Source: an uncultured Alphaproteobacteria bacterium (lineage in GTDB: Bacteria > Pseudomonadota > Alphaproteobacteria > Rhodobacterales > Rhodobacteraceae). Taken from it: a stretch of 64,000 nucleotides of DNA. Under the pieces are notes generated by a model that worked only from the letters and a program-made list of their open reading frames with translations, was not told the DNA's origin and did no database searches. The position numbers and the translations under genes were made by a program. Location: assembly GCA_902562285.1 (NCBI GenBank), contig CACESU010000002.1, forward strand, positions 1 to 64,000, read 5' to 3'. This document shows, piece by piece, positions 34,506 to 43,734 of this stretch. Positions within the stretch are counted from its first letter, which is position 1. Each line of letters opens with the position of its first letter.

Positions 34506-34593
34506 ATTTTTATTAAGAATGGTATTAATGTCTTAAATTTCTAAAAAAATGTTCTAACAATTATAATAATAATAAATCATAAATGGTGAGACA

Positions 34594-34959
34594 ATGATCC
34601 GTATAATACAAGAAACTCTTACTATCAGTGAATTAGTTAAGAGGGAGGGACTTTACTATAAAAAATTCACAAATATTCCATTTAATGGAGAGGTGTCAGG
34701 AAAGTTCAGCGGTAAAATTAAGAATGGGAAGAGCTATGGTGAATGGTTAATTTTTCACAAAAATGGTCAGTTATGGATGAAAGGCATCAAGAAAGAAGGA
34801 AAAATGGACGGACTTTGGGAATTTTATAACGCTAAAGGTCAATTATGGAGTAAAGGCAAATATAAATATGGTAAAAAAGATGGTCTATGGAAGTTCTTCA
34901 ATGTAAATGACACTATAAAAAAAACTGAGCGATATAAAGATGGCTTAAAAATAGAATAA
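34594..34959 (+). CDS. MORN-variant repeat protein (YwqK-like)
   Basis: 121 residues. Four MORN_2-type repeats are visible, each of the form Y/K-x-G-x-x-x-G-x-W-x-F/Y-x-x-x-G: KSYGEWLIFHKNGQLWMKGI, KMDGLWEFYNAKGQLWSKGK and KKDGLWKFFN. Such proteins are often annotated as YwqK-family antitoxins, but no toxin gene is next to it. Cytoplasmic, no signal peptide. Only gene between repeat copies 16 and 17. Confidence 0.85.
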   Translation: MIRIIQETLTISELVKREGLYYKKFTNIPFNGEVSGKFSGKIKNGKSYGEWLIFHKNGQLWMKGIKKEGKMDGLWEFYNAKGQLWSKGKYKYGKKDGLWKFFNVNDTIKKTERYKDGLKIE

Positions 34960-35074
34960 TAGTTTTTTACTATCTAATTGACCTTAAAATCTAATAATTC
35001 ACCATTTTCTATAATTTTAAATTAGAGTTTGAGCAAGACTCGACAAAATAAACAATACTTATTCACTCATAAGA

Positions 35075-35125
35075 GCCCTAAATACCCATAGCCTAATGCT
35101 ATCAGGTGATACTTATTAAGCAAGA
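35075..35125 (+). repeat. Intergenic repeat, copy 17 (decayed)
   Basis: AAATACCCATAGCCTAATGC, TATCAGGTGATACTTATTAA. The middle block is clear, the rest weak. The remainder of 34960-35348 holds no gene. Confidence 0.5.
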
Positions 35126-35348
35126 ATTTTTTGGAGCCCAGGTATTTTCTATAAGATAAGGGAGTAGAATTTATTTATTTGTTTTGTAAATTTAAAAGCT
35201 AGAACTAACTAATAGACTTATTCTTTGGCTTAAAATTTTTTAACAAGTTAATCTATATTTTGTGTTTTAAAATTATTCATTTAATTACCAAAAACAAAAT
35301 TATTTGGTATAGTACTCTTTTGAGAAATAATCTAATGAGAGGTTCAGT

Positions 35349-36089
35349 ATGCACTTTGAACTGATGTTACCTTATCAAATTAAGGAAGCCATTACCAAAA
35401 AAATACCAGTAGTTCTTCCCATAGGAGTCATGGAGTATCATGGTGAACATATGTCCGTTGGGATGGACACACTTGCAGTAACAAAGGTCTTGGATAGATT
35501 AGAGAGCCACATGGAAGTAGTTATTCTACCATCTTTTAGCTATGGGGCTGCCAGTTATGCGGTTGCAGGTCCAGAAGGAAGTGGGACCTTAAATGTTGAT
35601 GCATCGGTACTAGCTCCTTTGGCTGAGCAAATTTTTACTGGTCTGTTGAGAATTGGCTTTCGAAATATTCACGGTATAGTACACCATCAAACCGAAAATT
35701 TTTCATCAGGCATGCCAACTGACTTAGCATTTAAAATTGGTGCGAGGCAGGCAATTTTTAAATTTCAAGAACGTACTGCAGGTGAGGCTTGGTGGGGTTC
35801 ACAAGACATGAGTGATTATTATAATAGTAATCAGGAAGGAAGAGATCCATTTAATTGGATAAAGTTACATCCATTAATGGATGGAGAAATTATCAAAAAT
35901 TATATTTTTGATCATGCAGGAGAAGGAGAAACTTCGCTCTTGATGGCTCTTGCTCCAGAAGGAGTTGAAATTGATCGTATATCCGAAAATAGTACCTGGT
36001 ATACTGAGTCGGCAAATAATTCATCATCCGAAAAAGGGGAGTTGGTAACTACTCAAATTGTAAAAAGCTTGATGGAGCGGCTTAAGTAA
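35349..36089 (+). CDS. Creatininase-family amidohydrolase
   Basis: 246 residues. The metal-binding start PIGVMEYHGEHMSVGMDT matches the family P-x-G-x-x-E-x-H-G-x-H-x-x-x-x-x-D pattern, and HAGEGETSLLMA carries the second conserved Glu. The usual N-G-H-G-G-N loop is replaced by VHHQTEN, so the substrate is probably not creatinine. GAGAGG lies 8 bases before the ATG. A stand-alone cytoplasmic enzyme. Confidence 0.85.
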   Translation: MHFELMLPYQIKEAITKKIPVVLPIGVMEYHGEHMSVGMDTLAVTKVLDRLESHMEVVILPSFSYGAASYAVAGPEGSGTLNVDASVLAPLAEQIFTGLLRIGFRNIHGIVHHQTENFSSGMPTDLAFKIGARQAIFKFQERTAGEAWWGSQDMSDYYNSNQEGRDPFNWIKLHPLMDGEIIKNYIFDHAGEGETSLLMALAPEGVEIDRISENSTWYTESANNSSSEKGELVTTQIVKSLMERLK

Positions 36090-36164
36090 AATTATTCTAT
36101 ATAATAGAATTGTCATGTTTATAGAGTATGATTTTTCTTTCAGTAAACATTGTACAGAAAATGA

Positions 36165-36240
36165 AAGATATACATTTGGATGGAGGACCTCAAAAACCAC
36201 AAATTATAACTAACATAAATTTCTGCTTATGCATTTTGGT
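36165..36240 (+). repeat. Intergenic repeat, copy 18 (decayed; last in window)
   Basis: ATACATTTGGATGGAGGACC, TCAAAAACCACAAATTATAA, TTCTGCTTATGCATTTTGG. No copy was found to the right of this one. Confidence 0.55.
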
Positions 36241-36298
36241 TTATAGAGATATCTTTACTGGTAGTATGGTTTGGGTAATAAAAAGCTTGAAAAATTAA

Positions 36299-36976
36299 TT
36301 AACGGAGTGTTGTAAGAATTTGTTTTAAAGGCTTCTTTATTGTTGCAGCAAATGGCACTCTGGCTTCTTTTGCGGGGTGTCCTATTGCCACTATCATTAC
36401 AGGTTTATTAGATGTTGGTCTATTACATATTTTTGTTAAAAATTTCATTGGATTTGGTGTGTGTACAAGGCAATAAAGCCCAGCTTGATGAATGGCTGAA
36501 ATTAGAAATCCACATGCTATACCAACACTTTCAGGGACATAATAATTTTTATAAGTAGATCCATCAGTTTTTATTCCATATCTCTCAGCAAAAATAACTA
36601 TGAGCCATGGTGCCTTTTCCAGATGTAGCTTGTTTGGACCAGTGCCTATAGGTTCAAGTGCTCTGAGCCATTCATCATGATTTAGACTAGTATAAAACTT
36701 TTTTTCTTCTTTTTCTGCTGCGTGCCGAATTTTCATTTTAATTGTATTGCTTGATATTGCTACAAAATGCCAAGGTTGATGATTTGCACCACTTGGTGCC
36801 ATGGCTGCTATTTTAATGCAATTTTGTATAACTTCTTCTGAAATAGGTGTATCGGAAAAATTTCGTATAGTTCTTCTAAAAGAAAAAATCTGATAAAGGG
36901 ATTTTGTTAATGCCTTTATTTCCTTTTCACTTTTTGTGGGCATTTTAGGAAATAAAACAGGTTCATAAGTAGACAT
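36299..36976 (-). CDS. Nitroreductase-family flavoprotein (iodotyrosine-deiodinase-like)
   Basis: 225 residues. FMN-binding start RRTIRNFSDTPI, then MAPSGANHQPWHFVAI, the lid region EWLRALEPIGTGPNKLHLEK and ESVGIACGFLISAIHQAGL followed by VHTPNPM. The lid and the THTP-like motif are closest to bacterial homologues of iodotyrosine deiodinase, which reduce halogenated tyrosines; other nitro or quinone substrates are possible. Stand-alone gene at the edge of the repeat-rich region. Confidence 0.82.
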   Translation of the reverse strand: MSTYEPVLFPKMPTKSEKEIKALTKSLYQIFSFRRTIRNFSDTPISEEVIQNCIKIAAMAPSGANHQPWHFVAISSNTIKMKIRHAAEKEEKKFYTSLNHDEWLRALEPIGTGPNKLHLEKAPWLIVIFAERYGIKTDGSTYKNYYVPESVGIACGFLISAIHQAGLYCLVHTPNPMKFLTKICNRPTSNKPVMIVAIGHPAKEARVPFAATIKKPLKQILTTLR

Positions 36977-37190
36977 TTATATTGCCTCGCATAGTATATA
37001 CGTTGAGTCACGAATTTTTTAGTCTTTATAACAGGATACTAATTTTAATATAAATATTGTTTTTTTAAAGTTTTTATAATTTAAATTTCATTTTGGCATG
37101 ATTTGTGATAGAAGAAAAATGGTTATTTATCTTCCATTTGTAAAAATGTATGTAAAAGCCTGTTTGTATATGTGCCTTTGGTTTTAAAGA

Positions 37191-37361
37191 TTGAAGGCAC
37201 ATTTAATAATATTTTTATTTAAAATATCAAAAATATTAATAGAAAATACTGATGAAATTTTGCTAAGAGCCTTTAATGATAATAAAACTGCTCAAGAAAT
37301 TAGTAGTAAAATAATTTGGTTGGGATGGCATACAGAATCTATGGCTATATTAGATGATTAA
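37191..37361 (+). CDS. Possible 56-residue protein
   Basis: Frame from a TTG: KAHLIIFLFKISKILIENTD, then EILLRAFNDNKTAQEISSKI and IWLGWHTESMAILDD. The composition looks protein-like, but there is no ribosome binding site and no ATG. Could be a fragment. The rest of 36977-37442 shows nothing. Confidence 0.25.
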   Translation: MKAHLIIFLFKISKILIENTDEILLRAFNDNKTAQEISSKIIWLGWHTESMAILDD

Positions 37362-37442
37362 TAAAATTTTTATCTTTTTTAATTCAAATATTAATTAAAT
37401 CACTTATCATTAATTAAAATCTATTTAGAGTGATATAAAATT

Positions 37443-37784
37443 ATGATACCCACATTGCAAATAGTGAAAGTAATTATTTCTGCGATGATTATTTTGGTTG
37501 CTACAGAGGTTAGCAATCGATCAACTACCATTGCTGCGATTATTATAGCACTGCCTTTGGTTTCTATAATTTCACTTATATGGATTTGGGTTGAAACAAA
37601 AGATATAGAACAAATATCAACTATTAGTAAACAAATATTTTGGTTTGTAATTCCTGGTTTACCTATGTTCCTTATTTTACCTTTTTTTCTCAGTAAAGGC
37701 TTAGGTTTTTTTATTTCTTTAATAATAAGTTGTTTAATTACAGTAATTCTTTTTTATATAACACAAAAAATAATAACCAGTTAA
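37443..37784 (+). CDS. DUF3147-type small membrane protein
   Basis: 113 residues with four membrane segments. KVIISAMIILVATEVSNRST, then IIALPLVSIISLIWIWVET and FWFVIPGLPMFLILPFFLSK, match the DUF3147 pattern. Function unknown. The start has no clear ribosome binding site. Stand-alone gene. Confidence 0.75.
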   Translation: MIPTLQIVKVIISAMIILVATEVSNRSTTIAAIIIALPLVSIISLIWIWVETKDIEQISTISKQIFWFVIPGLPMFLILPFFLSKGLGFFISLIISCLITVILFYITQKIITS

Positions 37785-37885
37785 TCTCTACTATTTAAAT
37801 TTTTGTCAGAAATCCCGAGTAAATTAAATAATAAGAATATATTACTAAATGGTTAACCAATACACAGACTTATAATTAGGTAATT

Positions 37886-38788
37886 TCAATCAAAAAGAAT
37901 CATAAGTATAGAAATTAATAACAATAAAATTGCCAATATTTCTTTTAACACCGGTTTTTCGCGAAAGAAAAAAATCGAAAAGAAAATAGCAATTATAAGT
38001 TCAATTTGACCTACTGCTCTTACAGGTGCAACCGCATTAGCTGAAAAGGCATAAAACCAACAAAAACTTGTTAAAGCTCCAAAAAAACCTACTGAAATTG
38101 AGCTTCTCCAATATTTAAGGCTCAAAATAAATTCTGAAGAAGTATAATTTATCATCCAGGTTCCCATTACAAATGTTTGGATTATAACTGAAACTCCTAA
38201 TGTAGTACCTGCTTTAATAAATAAATTATTTCCTTCTAGTGAGTCTGTTGCTGCGCGAAAAAAAACACTACATAATGCTAATAACGCACCACATAATAAT
38301 CCTAAAATAACTTGCTTTGTGGATAAAGAAATAATTATATTTGAGAGACTTATTTGACCCTTCGCGACAGCAAGTAAAATAATTGCTATAAAACCCAGAC
38401 ATATAGCTAGATTAGTCTGCATAGTTGTAATTGTACCTAGAATGATGCTTTCAAAAAAAATAGCTTGAATAACTTCAGTTTTTGAAAAGGCTGTTGCTGA
38501 TGCAAAAGACTTCAAAGAAAATAGTTTTATTAGAAGCACGGTAAATATTATTTGTAAAATGCCAGCAGCTGTAACCCATAAAAGAAAAATATAATTTAGA
38601 GTTGGTAATGTTTCATTAAATATTAATGAGTAACTCAGCAAACCTAACCAAGCAAATGGAATAGCATACAAAAACCTTACATAGCTGGCACCTATATCAC
38701 CTAATATATTTTTAAGCCTTTTTTGTTGGGCACTTCTTATACTTTGTGAAAGTGCTGCTAACACAGTTGCCCAGATCCATAACTCCAA
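37886..38788 (-). CDS. EamA/DMT-family transporter
   Basis: 300 residues, about ten membrane segments in two EamA-like halves. The first half begins MELWIWATVLAALSQSIRSA and the second ends FFREKPVLKEILAILLLL, the usual DMT end motif. Substrate unknown (amino acids, sugars or metabolites). Not closely similar to the second DMT transporter at 41645. Confidence 0.85.
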   Translation of the reverse strand: MELWIWATVLAALSQSIRSAQQKRLKNILGDIGASYVRFLYAIPFAWLGLLSYSLIFNETLPTLNYIFLLWVTAAGILQIIFTVLLIKLFSLKSFASATAFSKTEVIQAIFFESIILGTITTMQTNLAICLGFIAIILLAVAKGQISLSNIIISLSTKQVILGLLCGALLALCSVFFRAATDSLEGNNLFIKAGTTLGVSVIIQTFVMGTWMINYTSSEFILSLKYWRSSISVGFFGALTSFCWFYAFSANAVAPVRAVGQIELIIAIFFSIFFFREKPVLKEILAILLLLISILMILFD

Positions 38789-38901
38789 TTGAGGCCAACC
38801 TTTCAGATTTTGAAACTGATGATGAAAATTTATTTTTAATACTCTATCTCAGGTTGTTAATAAAAGTATCCATTTATTTTTAATTATGATAAAAAAGTTT
38901 T

Positions 38902-39093
38902 ATGAAAAATCAAAACCATCTGTATTTAAGTAAGCTAAAGAAAACAAAATATAGCCTTGAAAAGTCACTAAATGACTTGGAGCAATATGATCTCGATGAA
39001 GAAAGCATTAGAATGATTAAGATTTTAAAAGATCGGATAAAGGAAAATCAAAAACAAATAATTGCTCTGGAAAAAGAAATTAATAATAGTTAA
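38902..39093 (+). CDS. Small coiled-coil protein
   Basis: 63 residues, highly charged, with heptad-like hydrophobic spacing (YLSKLKKTKYSLEKSLNDLE, ILKDRIKENQKQIIALEKEI). Probably a helical hairpin; no known family. No convincing ribosome binding site. Confidence 0.5.
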   Translation: MKNQNHLYLSKLKKTKYSLEKSLNDLEQYDLDEESIRMIKILKDRIKENQKQIIALEKEINNS

Positions 39094-39243
39094 GAGTACC
39101 TATATTTTGAAATACAATAATTATAACTATAAGATTTCCGAAATTTTGATAAATTCTTAAATTTGATATTTTTATATTTTATATCTTTATTAGAGAGATT
39201 AGAATAAGATTTTCTGACGAAACAATTAATATAATTTTTTATA

Positions 39244-40167
39244 ATGAAAATAGTACTGAATATTAAAGAATTATTGGAAGAGGGTCAAATTGATCAGACA
39301 GAGTATGACAAATTACTTTTACTATCAAAAAGGCAAACTACAAGTTTAGCTTTTAATCTTCTATTAGGTATTGGTATTGTAGCCACTAGCATCGGAGCAA
39401 TAGCCTTAGCACCCTCTCCTTATTCTTGTTTTATTTTTGGATTAATAGTTTCTGTAATTGGTCTTTTAGTTAAAATTAAAGCGAGTGATCAATGGATGGT
39501 ACTTTCAATTACCTGCCTAATATCAGGTCTTCTTATGAGTTCTGTGGCTATAGTATGGTTTGAAGATTATTGGTTTCAAGCGACTACATATCGGTCTATA
39601 TCTTTCATGGTATTCATTTTAGGGTTTTCTGCCTATTTTTTGAAAAGCAATTTACTTTCTGCACTCTCCATCTTAAGTTTATCAACTCTTTTAAGTGTAG
39701 GAGTAGGCTATGAGTTTGCATCATATTTTATTTGGGTTGAGTATCCACTTCTCACTATTATCATTTTTTCTATTTTGGCCATTTGTCTTTATTCACTTTC
39801 AAAAAAAGTTACTGTTGAGGATGAAAAATTATTACTTACAGGATCTCGGGTGTCAGTATTATTAGTTAATTTAGGGTTTTGGATTGGCTCTTTATGGGGT
39901 GATATTTGGTTAGAGCCAGCATATTTCTTTTCAATCACATGGGCTCTAGCTATTTTTGGAGTAGGATTTTGGGCTTGGAAAGCAAATAGAGTTTGGTTAA
40001 TTAACGTGTTGGGAGTTTTTGGTTCAATACACTTTTATACACAGTGGTTTGAAACTTTAGGAGCACAACCAGAAAGTCTTTTCTTGGGTGGTGTCATTGC
40101 TGTGGGGATTGCTATCTTATTTAAAAGATTTAATAATAATCTTAAATTGGAATCCCGAGATAATTAA
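39244..40167 (+). CDS. Multi-pass membrane protein (DUF2157-like)
   Basis: 307 residues. A short soluble N-terminus (IKELLEEGQIDQTEYDKLL) resembles that of DUF2157 proteins, followed by about nine membrane segments from residue 35. Function unknown. Slow-changing aromatic-rich loops (WFEDYWF, WLEPAYFF) face the lipid boundary. Stand-alone gene, 54 bases before the MaoC gene. Confidence 0.65.
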   Translation: MKIVLNIKELLEEGQIDQTEYDKLLLLSKRQTTSLAFNLLLGIGIVATSIGAIALAPSPYSCFIFGLIVSVIGLLVKIKASDQWMVLSITCLISGLLMSSVAIVWFEDYWFQATTYRSISFMVFILGFSAYFLKSNLLSALSILSLSTLLSVGVGYEFASYFIWVEYPLLTIIIFSILAICLYSLSKKVTVEDEKLLLTGSRVSVLLVNLGFWIGSLWGDIWLEPAYFFSITWALAIFGVGFWAWKANRVWLINVLGVFGSIHFYTQWFETLGAQPESLFLGGVIAVGIAILFKRFNNNLKLESRDN

Positions 40168-40221
40168 CTATTCAAATAAAAACATCGATGTAACTACTTA
40201 GTTTGGTTATAGCTATTTAAA

Positions 40222-40680
40222 ATGAAAAATTATTTATATTTCTGGGAAGATTTTGAAATTAATCAAGAAGTAAATTTAGGAACTTACGAATTTACTGAAG
40301 ATGAAATAATAGAATTTGGAAAAAAATTTGATCCTCAGTATTTTCATGTTGATCCAAAACTTTCAATGGCATCAGAATATAAAGGATTAATAGCTTCTGG
40401 TTGGCATACATGCTCAGTTATAATGAAACTAATGTGTGATAAATTTCTTAATAGAACTAATACTCTTGGTTCCCCAGGTATAAGTAATTTAAGTTGGTTT
40501 CATCCTGTAAGACCTGGAGATAAGATAACTGGATACTGGGAAGTAATAGAAAAAAGGGAATCTAGATCAAAACCAAGTATGGGTATAATGAAATTAAAAA
40601 TTTTTGGAATTAATCAAAATAGAGAAACTGTAATAAATATGGTACCAACAATTTTTATTTATAAAAAAAATAGAAATTAA
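40222..40680 (+). CDS. MaoC-family dehydratase
   Basis: 152 residues, single hot-dog domain. The hydratase signature is FGKKFDPQYFHVDPKLSMAS, with the Asp/His pair expected for (R)-specific enoyl-CoA hydration, followed by GLIASGWHTCSVIMKL. PGDKITGYWEV forms the second strand block. It probably hydrates an enoyl-CoA; it is too short to be mesaconyl-CoA hydratase. Confidence 0.87.
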   Translation: MKNYLYFWEDFEINQEVNLGTYEFTEDEIIEFGKKFDPQYFHVDPKLSMASEYKGLIASGWHTCSVIMKLMCDKFLNRTNTLGSPGISNLSWFHPVRPGDKITGYWEVIEKRESRSKPSMGIMKLKIFGINQNRETVINMVPTIFIYKKNRN

Positions 40681-40775
40681 ATAAAATCTTAGTCATTTTA
40701 ATTTTAAAAATTTTTTTTTCAAAGCTAACATTTTAGATTATCTTAAAAATAATTATAACTTTTATATTGCTTAAA

Positions 40776-41576
40776 ATGGTTCTTAATTTCCCACCGCAAA
40801 GAATAATTTGCTTAACAGAAGAAACTGTCGAAACTCTTTATCTTTTAGGAGAAGAGAAAAGAATTGTTGGGGTAACTGGGTATGCAGTAAGACCCAAAAG
40901 GGTGAGGCTGGAAAAACAAAGAGTAGGATCTTTTATTTCTGTAAATATTGAAAAAATTAAAAAATTAAAACCAGAATTAATTCTTACTTTTTCTGATGTA
41001 CAAGCTAATTTAACCAAACAACTTATACTGGAAGGATTTAATGTAATTTGCTTCAACCAAAAGAGTATTAGCGAGATTTTTAGTATGATTAAGTATGTTG
41101 GATCTTTAGTAGGAAATGTGGAAGGGGCAATAAATTTAGTAACTAAATTAGAGAATTTAATAAAACAAATAAAGAAAAAAAACAATAAATACAAACCTAA
41201 GGTATATTTTGAAGAATGGAATGATCCTTATATTTCAGCAATTGGGTGGGTCTCAGAAATAATAGAGATAGCGGGTGGTGTTGATATTTTTTCAGAAAGA
41301 AGCAAGGATCATAAATCTAAAGTAAGATCGGTTTCTTCCAACGAAGTCATTTGTAAAAATCCAGATATCATTTTTGCATCTTGGTGTGGTAAAAAGGTAA
41401 ATTTTAAGAAAATAAAAGAAAGGGATGGTTGGGATTCAATTAGTGCTATTAAAACAAATTCTTTATTTGAAATTAAATCCCCTATTATTTTACAACCTGG
41501 ACCTGCGGCACTGACTGATGGATTATTACAAATTAATCTTTGCATTGAGAATTGGAAAAAACAATATAGTAATTAA
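40776..41576 (+). CDS. BtuF-like cobalamin/metal-binding protein without signal peptide
   Basis: 266 residues from the ATG at 40776. The fold is an ABC-type substrate-binding protein: PQRIICLTEETVETLYLLGE, IVGVTGYAVRP, IKKLKPELILTF, a long linker helix, then ISAIGWVSEIIEIAGGVDIF and CKNPDIIFASW. This matches cobalamin/ferric-siderophore binding proteins. No signal peptide or lipobox is present with either possible start (TTG 40767 would add three residues), so it should stay in the cytoplasm. No permease or ATPase gene is adjacent. Confidence 0.75.
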   Translation: MVLNFPPQRIICLTEETVETLYLLGEEKRIVGVTGYAVRPKRVRLEKQRVGSFISVNIEKIKKLKPELILTFSDVQANLTKQLILEGFNVICFNQKSISEIFSMIKYVGSLVGNVEGAINLVTKLENLIKQIKKKNNKYKPKVYFEEWNDPYISAIGWVSEIIEIAGGVDIFSERSKDHKSKVRSVSSNEVICKNPDIIFASWCGKKVNFKKIKERDGWDSISAIKTNSLFEIKSPIILQPGPAALTDGLLQINLCIENWKKQYSN

Positions 41577-41644
41577 CGGAATTAATTCTTGAATTACTTT
41601 TCTTAATAATTTTATGGAAATATAACTCTAAAAGAAAGTGAAAA

Positions 41645-42544
41645 TTGATTATAAAGCAAAGTTACTATTCTTATAAAAATAAACATTTTTTATCATTATT
41701 ATTAATGACCCTTGGTTCTATAGCTATTAGCTTAAATGGATTAGTTCTTAGGAATATAGATTTAGCAGATGACTGGACAATAATATTTTACCGAGCTTTT
41801 TCCTTTTCTTTGGCTATTTTTTTGTATTTGATTTTTAAATACAGAAATGACGTTTTAAAAAAAATTATTGAAATTAAATTTTATGGGCTCCTTGGAGGAG
41901 TTGTATTAAGTTTATCAAATATATGTTTCATTTTATCAATGACATCCACAACAGTCGCAAATACTGTTTTTACTATAAGTCTTATACCCTTCCTAACTAG
42001 CTTTTTTTCCTTTTTAATTCTTAAAGAAAAATTAGCTAAAATTACTATTTTTACAATGCTTTTAGCATTTGGGGGGGTATTAATAATGTTCTATGGTGTT
42101 TTGTTAATAGGGGCATTGTGGGGGAACATACTTGCTCTTTTTGCTGCAATTTGTTTCTCAATCTTTACCATAATTTTGAGGAGAAATAAGAATATTGATA
42201 TGCTGCCATGTTTATTAATATCAGGTATCATTGCTATGGCATTATCTTTATTTCAAAAAATGGGATCATTGCAAATATCTAGTAATGATTTTTACCTTTG
42301 TTTTATATTAGGAGCAGTTCTTTCAGGTTTTGTTAATTGCTGTTTTGTGTTTGCCACAAGGCACCTAATGGCTGCAGAAGTAACTTTATTTTTTTTCATA
42401 GAAATTGCTCTTAGCCCATTTTGGGTATGGTTATTTTTGAATGAATATACAACTTTAAATACTCTAATAGGAGGAATAATAATATTAATATCGATTTTAC
42501 TGAGATCTATATATTTACTCCTTACTAAACGTAAAATAAATTGA
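41645..42544 (+). CDS. EamA/DMT-family transporter
   Basis: 299 residues with a TTG start, ten membrane segments. GSIAISLNGLVLRNI and STTVANTVFTISLIPFLTSF are typical of EamA halves; AAEVTLFFFIEIALSPFWVW is the second-half signature. Substrate unknown. The start is not strongly supported by a ribosome binding site. Confidence 0.82.
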   Translation: MIIKQSYYSYKNKHFLSLLLMTLGSIAISLNGLVLRNIDLADDWTIIFYRAFSFSLAIFLYLIFKYRNDVLKKIIEIKFYGLLGGVVLSLSNICFILSMTSTTVANTVFTISLIPFLTSFFSFLILKEKLAKITIFTMLLAFGGVLIMFYGVLLIGALWGNILALFAAICFSIFTIILRRNKNIDMLPCLLISGIIAMALSLFQKMGSLQISSNDFYLCFILGAVLSGFVNCCFVFATRHLMAAEVTLFFFIEIALSPFWVWLFLNEYTTLNTLIGGIIILISILLRSIYLLLTKRKIN

Positions 42545-42592
42545 TTGATAACATAAATTGTCAAATGAAATTATAATACTTAATATTGAATA

Positions 42593-43138
42593 ATGAAAAT
42601 CAAATTAATATTTTTTTTTTTAATATTTCCAATTCATCTTAATGCTGAAGAACTTCAAGGAGAGAACCTCCTTTTTAGTCCCCCTGATGGATATCAGATA
42701 GGATACAATAACAATAATAAAGATATTTATATTCAAGAATGGATACCTGATGGGCAAAATATAAAGGATTGGTCGGAAATGGTAACAATTCAAGTATTAT
42801 TTAATTATCCAATCGGAGATTTGGATAATTTTGTAAATAACTTCATTGAGATGATTGTGGATATTTGTGAAGATGGAAGAGGTTTGACAATAACTGATGG
42901 TGTTGAATATGGATATTTATTCAATTATTTCATGACAATTTGTGGAAGAAATCCAAATACACAAAAACCAGAATTTACAATGGTCAAAGCGATTGCTGGA
43001 AACGATGCACTTTACGTTGTACAGAAAGCATGGAGATATGAGCCAACTGATATCCAAATAAAAGATTGGTCGAAGTTGGTCTCTCAAGTTTTTCTTTGTG
43101 ATAATAAAAATGAAGCTGCACCATGCCCGAAGCTTTAA
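42593..43138 (+). CDS. Secreted protein of unknown function
   Basis: 181 residues, signal peptide MKIKLIFFFLIFPIHLNA. The mature part contains three to four cysteines (two in the middle, two near the end, DNKNEAAPCPKL) that could form disulfides, and an EWIPDGQNIKDWSEMVTIQV segment. The GENLLFSPPDGYQIGY start recalls periplasmic proteins seen near membrane stress genes, but no family is recognised. Stand-alone gene. Confidence 0.7.
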   Translation: MKIKLIFFFLIFPIHLNAEELQGENLLFSPPDGYQIGYNNNNKDIYIQEWIPDGQNIKDWSEMVTIQVLFNYPIGDLDNFVNNFIEMIVDICEDGRGLTITDGVEYGYLFNYFMTICGRNPNTQKPEFTMVKAIAGNDALYVVQKAWRYEPTDIQIKDWSKLVSQVFLCDNKNEAAPCPKL

Positions 43139-43224
43139 ATTGACTTAGTGAAAAAATCATAACTTTCTTATATTACATATGAATAATTTTAATACCTTTA
43201 CTCAGGAAAACTATATTAAAATTT

Positions 43225-43629
43225 TTAATTAAATTGATCGATTTCTCTAGAAAATTTTTCAAATAATTTCAAAGATTCATTTGAATTTAACTTTTTTACT
43301 TTACCATCTTTAATATCTTTATGAGTCCACATTGAAGTCATTAGTGGATCACCTCGCATTGCCCAATTAGTAAATAACCTTCTTTTAGTAGAGTTCTCGC
43401 TTAACTTATGAATATCTGTGTGTCTTTTGTCACTTAAAATTTTATTGTAAGTAAATTCTAATTCTTTTTGAGGCCCTTCAAGGAACTGTAAATAAAGGTC
43501 CTGACGATATATTAAACATCCAGTGACTTTATTTTTTTTATTATTTATATTGGAGGTTTCTAAAATATTTTTAATATTTTTTTCATTAAACCCGACGGGG
43601 TTAGAAACATATATTAAATTCTTGATCAT
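43225..43629 (-). CDS. BLUF-domain blue-light photoreceptor
   Basis: 134 residues: one BLUF domain with a short tail. All flavin-site residues are present: Tyr7 in LIYVS, the Asn pair in NINNKKNKVTG, Gln48 in LYLQFLEG, and Trp89/Met91 in TNWAM. The domain binds FAD and signals blue light by a hydrogen-bond switch. No output domain follows, so it must act through a partner that is not obvious here; the downstream neighbour on the same strand is the GcvT-like gene, ending 105 bases away. Confidence 0.88.
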   Translation of the reverse strand: MIKNLIYVSNPVGFNEKNIKNILETSNINNKKNKVTGCLIYRQDLYLQFLEGPQKELEFTYNKILSDKRHTDIHKLSENSTKRRLFTNWAMRGDPLMTSMWTHKDIKDGKVKKLNSNESLKLFEKFSREIDQFN

Positions 43630-43734
43630 TTAATGTGAAGATATAACATTTATTGCTTATTTTTTAAAGTTCTAAAAATTAATATTCTATAGAACCCAAA
43701 TATATTATAATTCATTATGCACTTTTCAAGTTTT

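Noticed and set aside
1851-36240. Repeats considered as a CRISPR array
   Set aside because: Copies are 80-450 bp, spaced by 0.5-5 kb of genes, and no cas gene is present.
1851-36240. Repeats considered as integron attC sites
   Set aside because: The repeat is not an imperfect palindrome, no RYYYAAC/GTTRRRY pair frames it, and the genes lie in both orientations. The integrase relics look phage-type.
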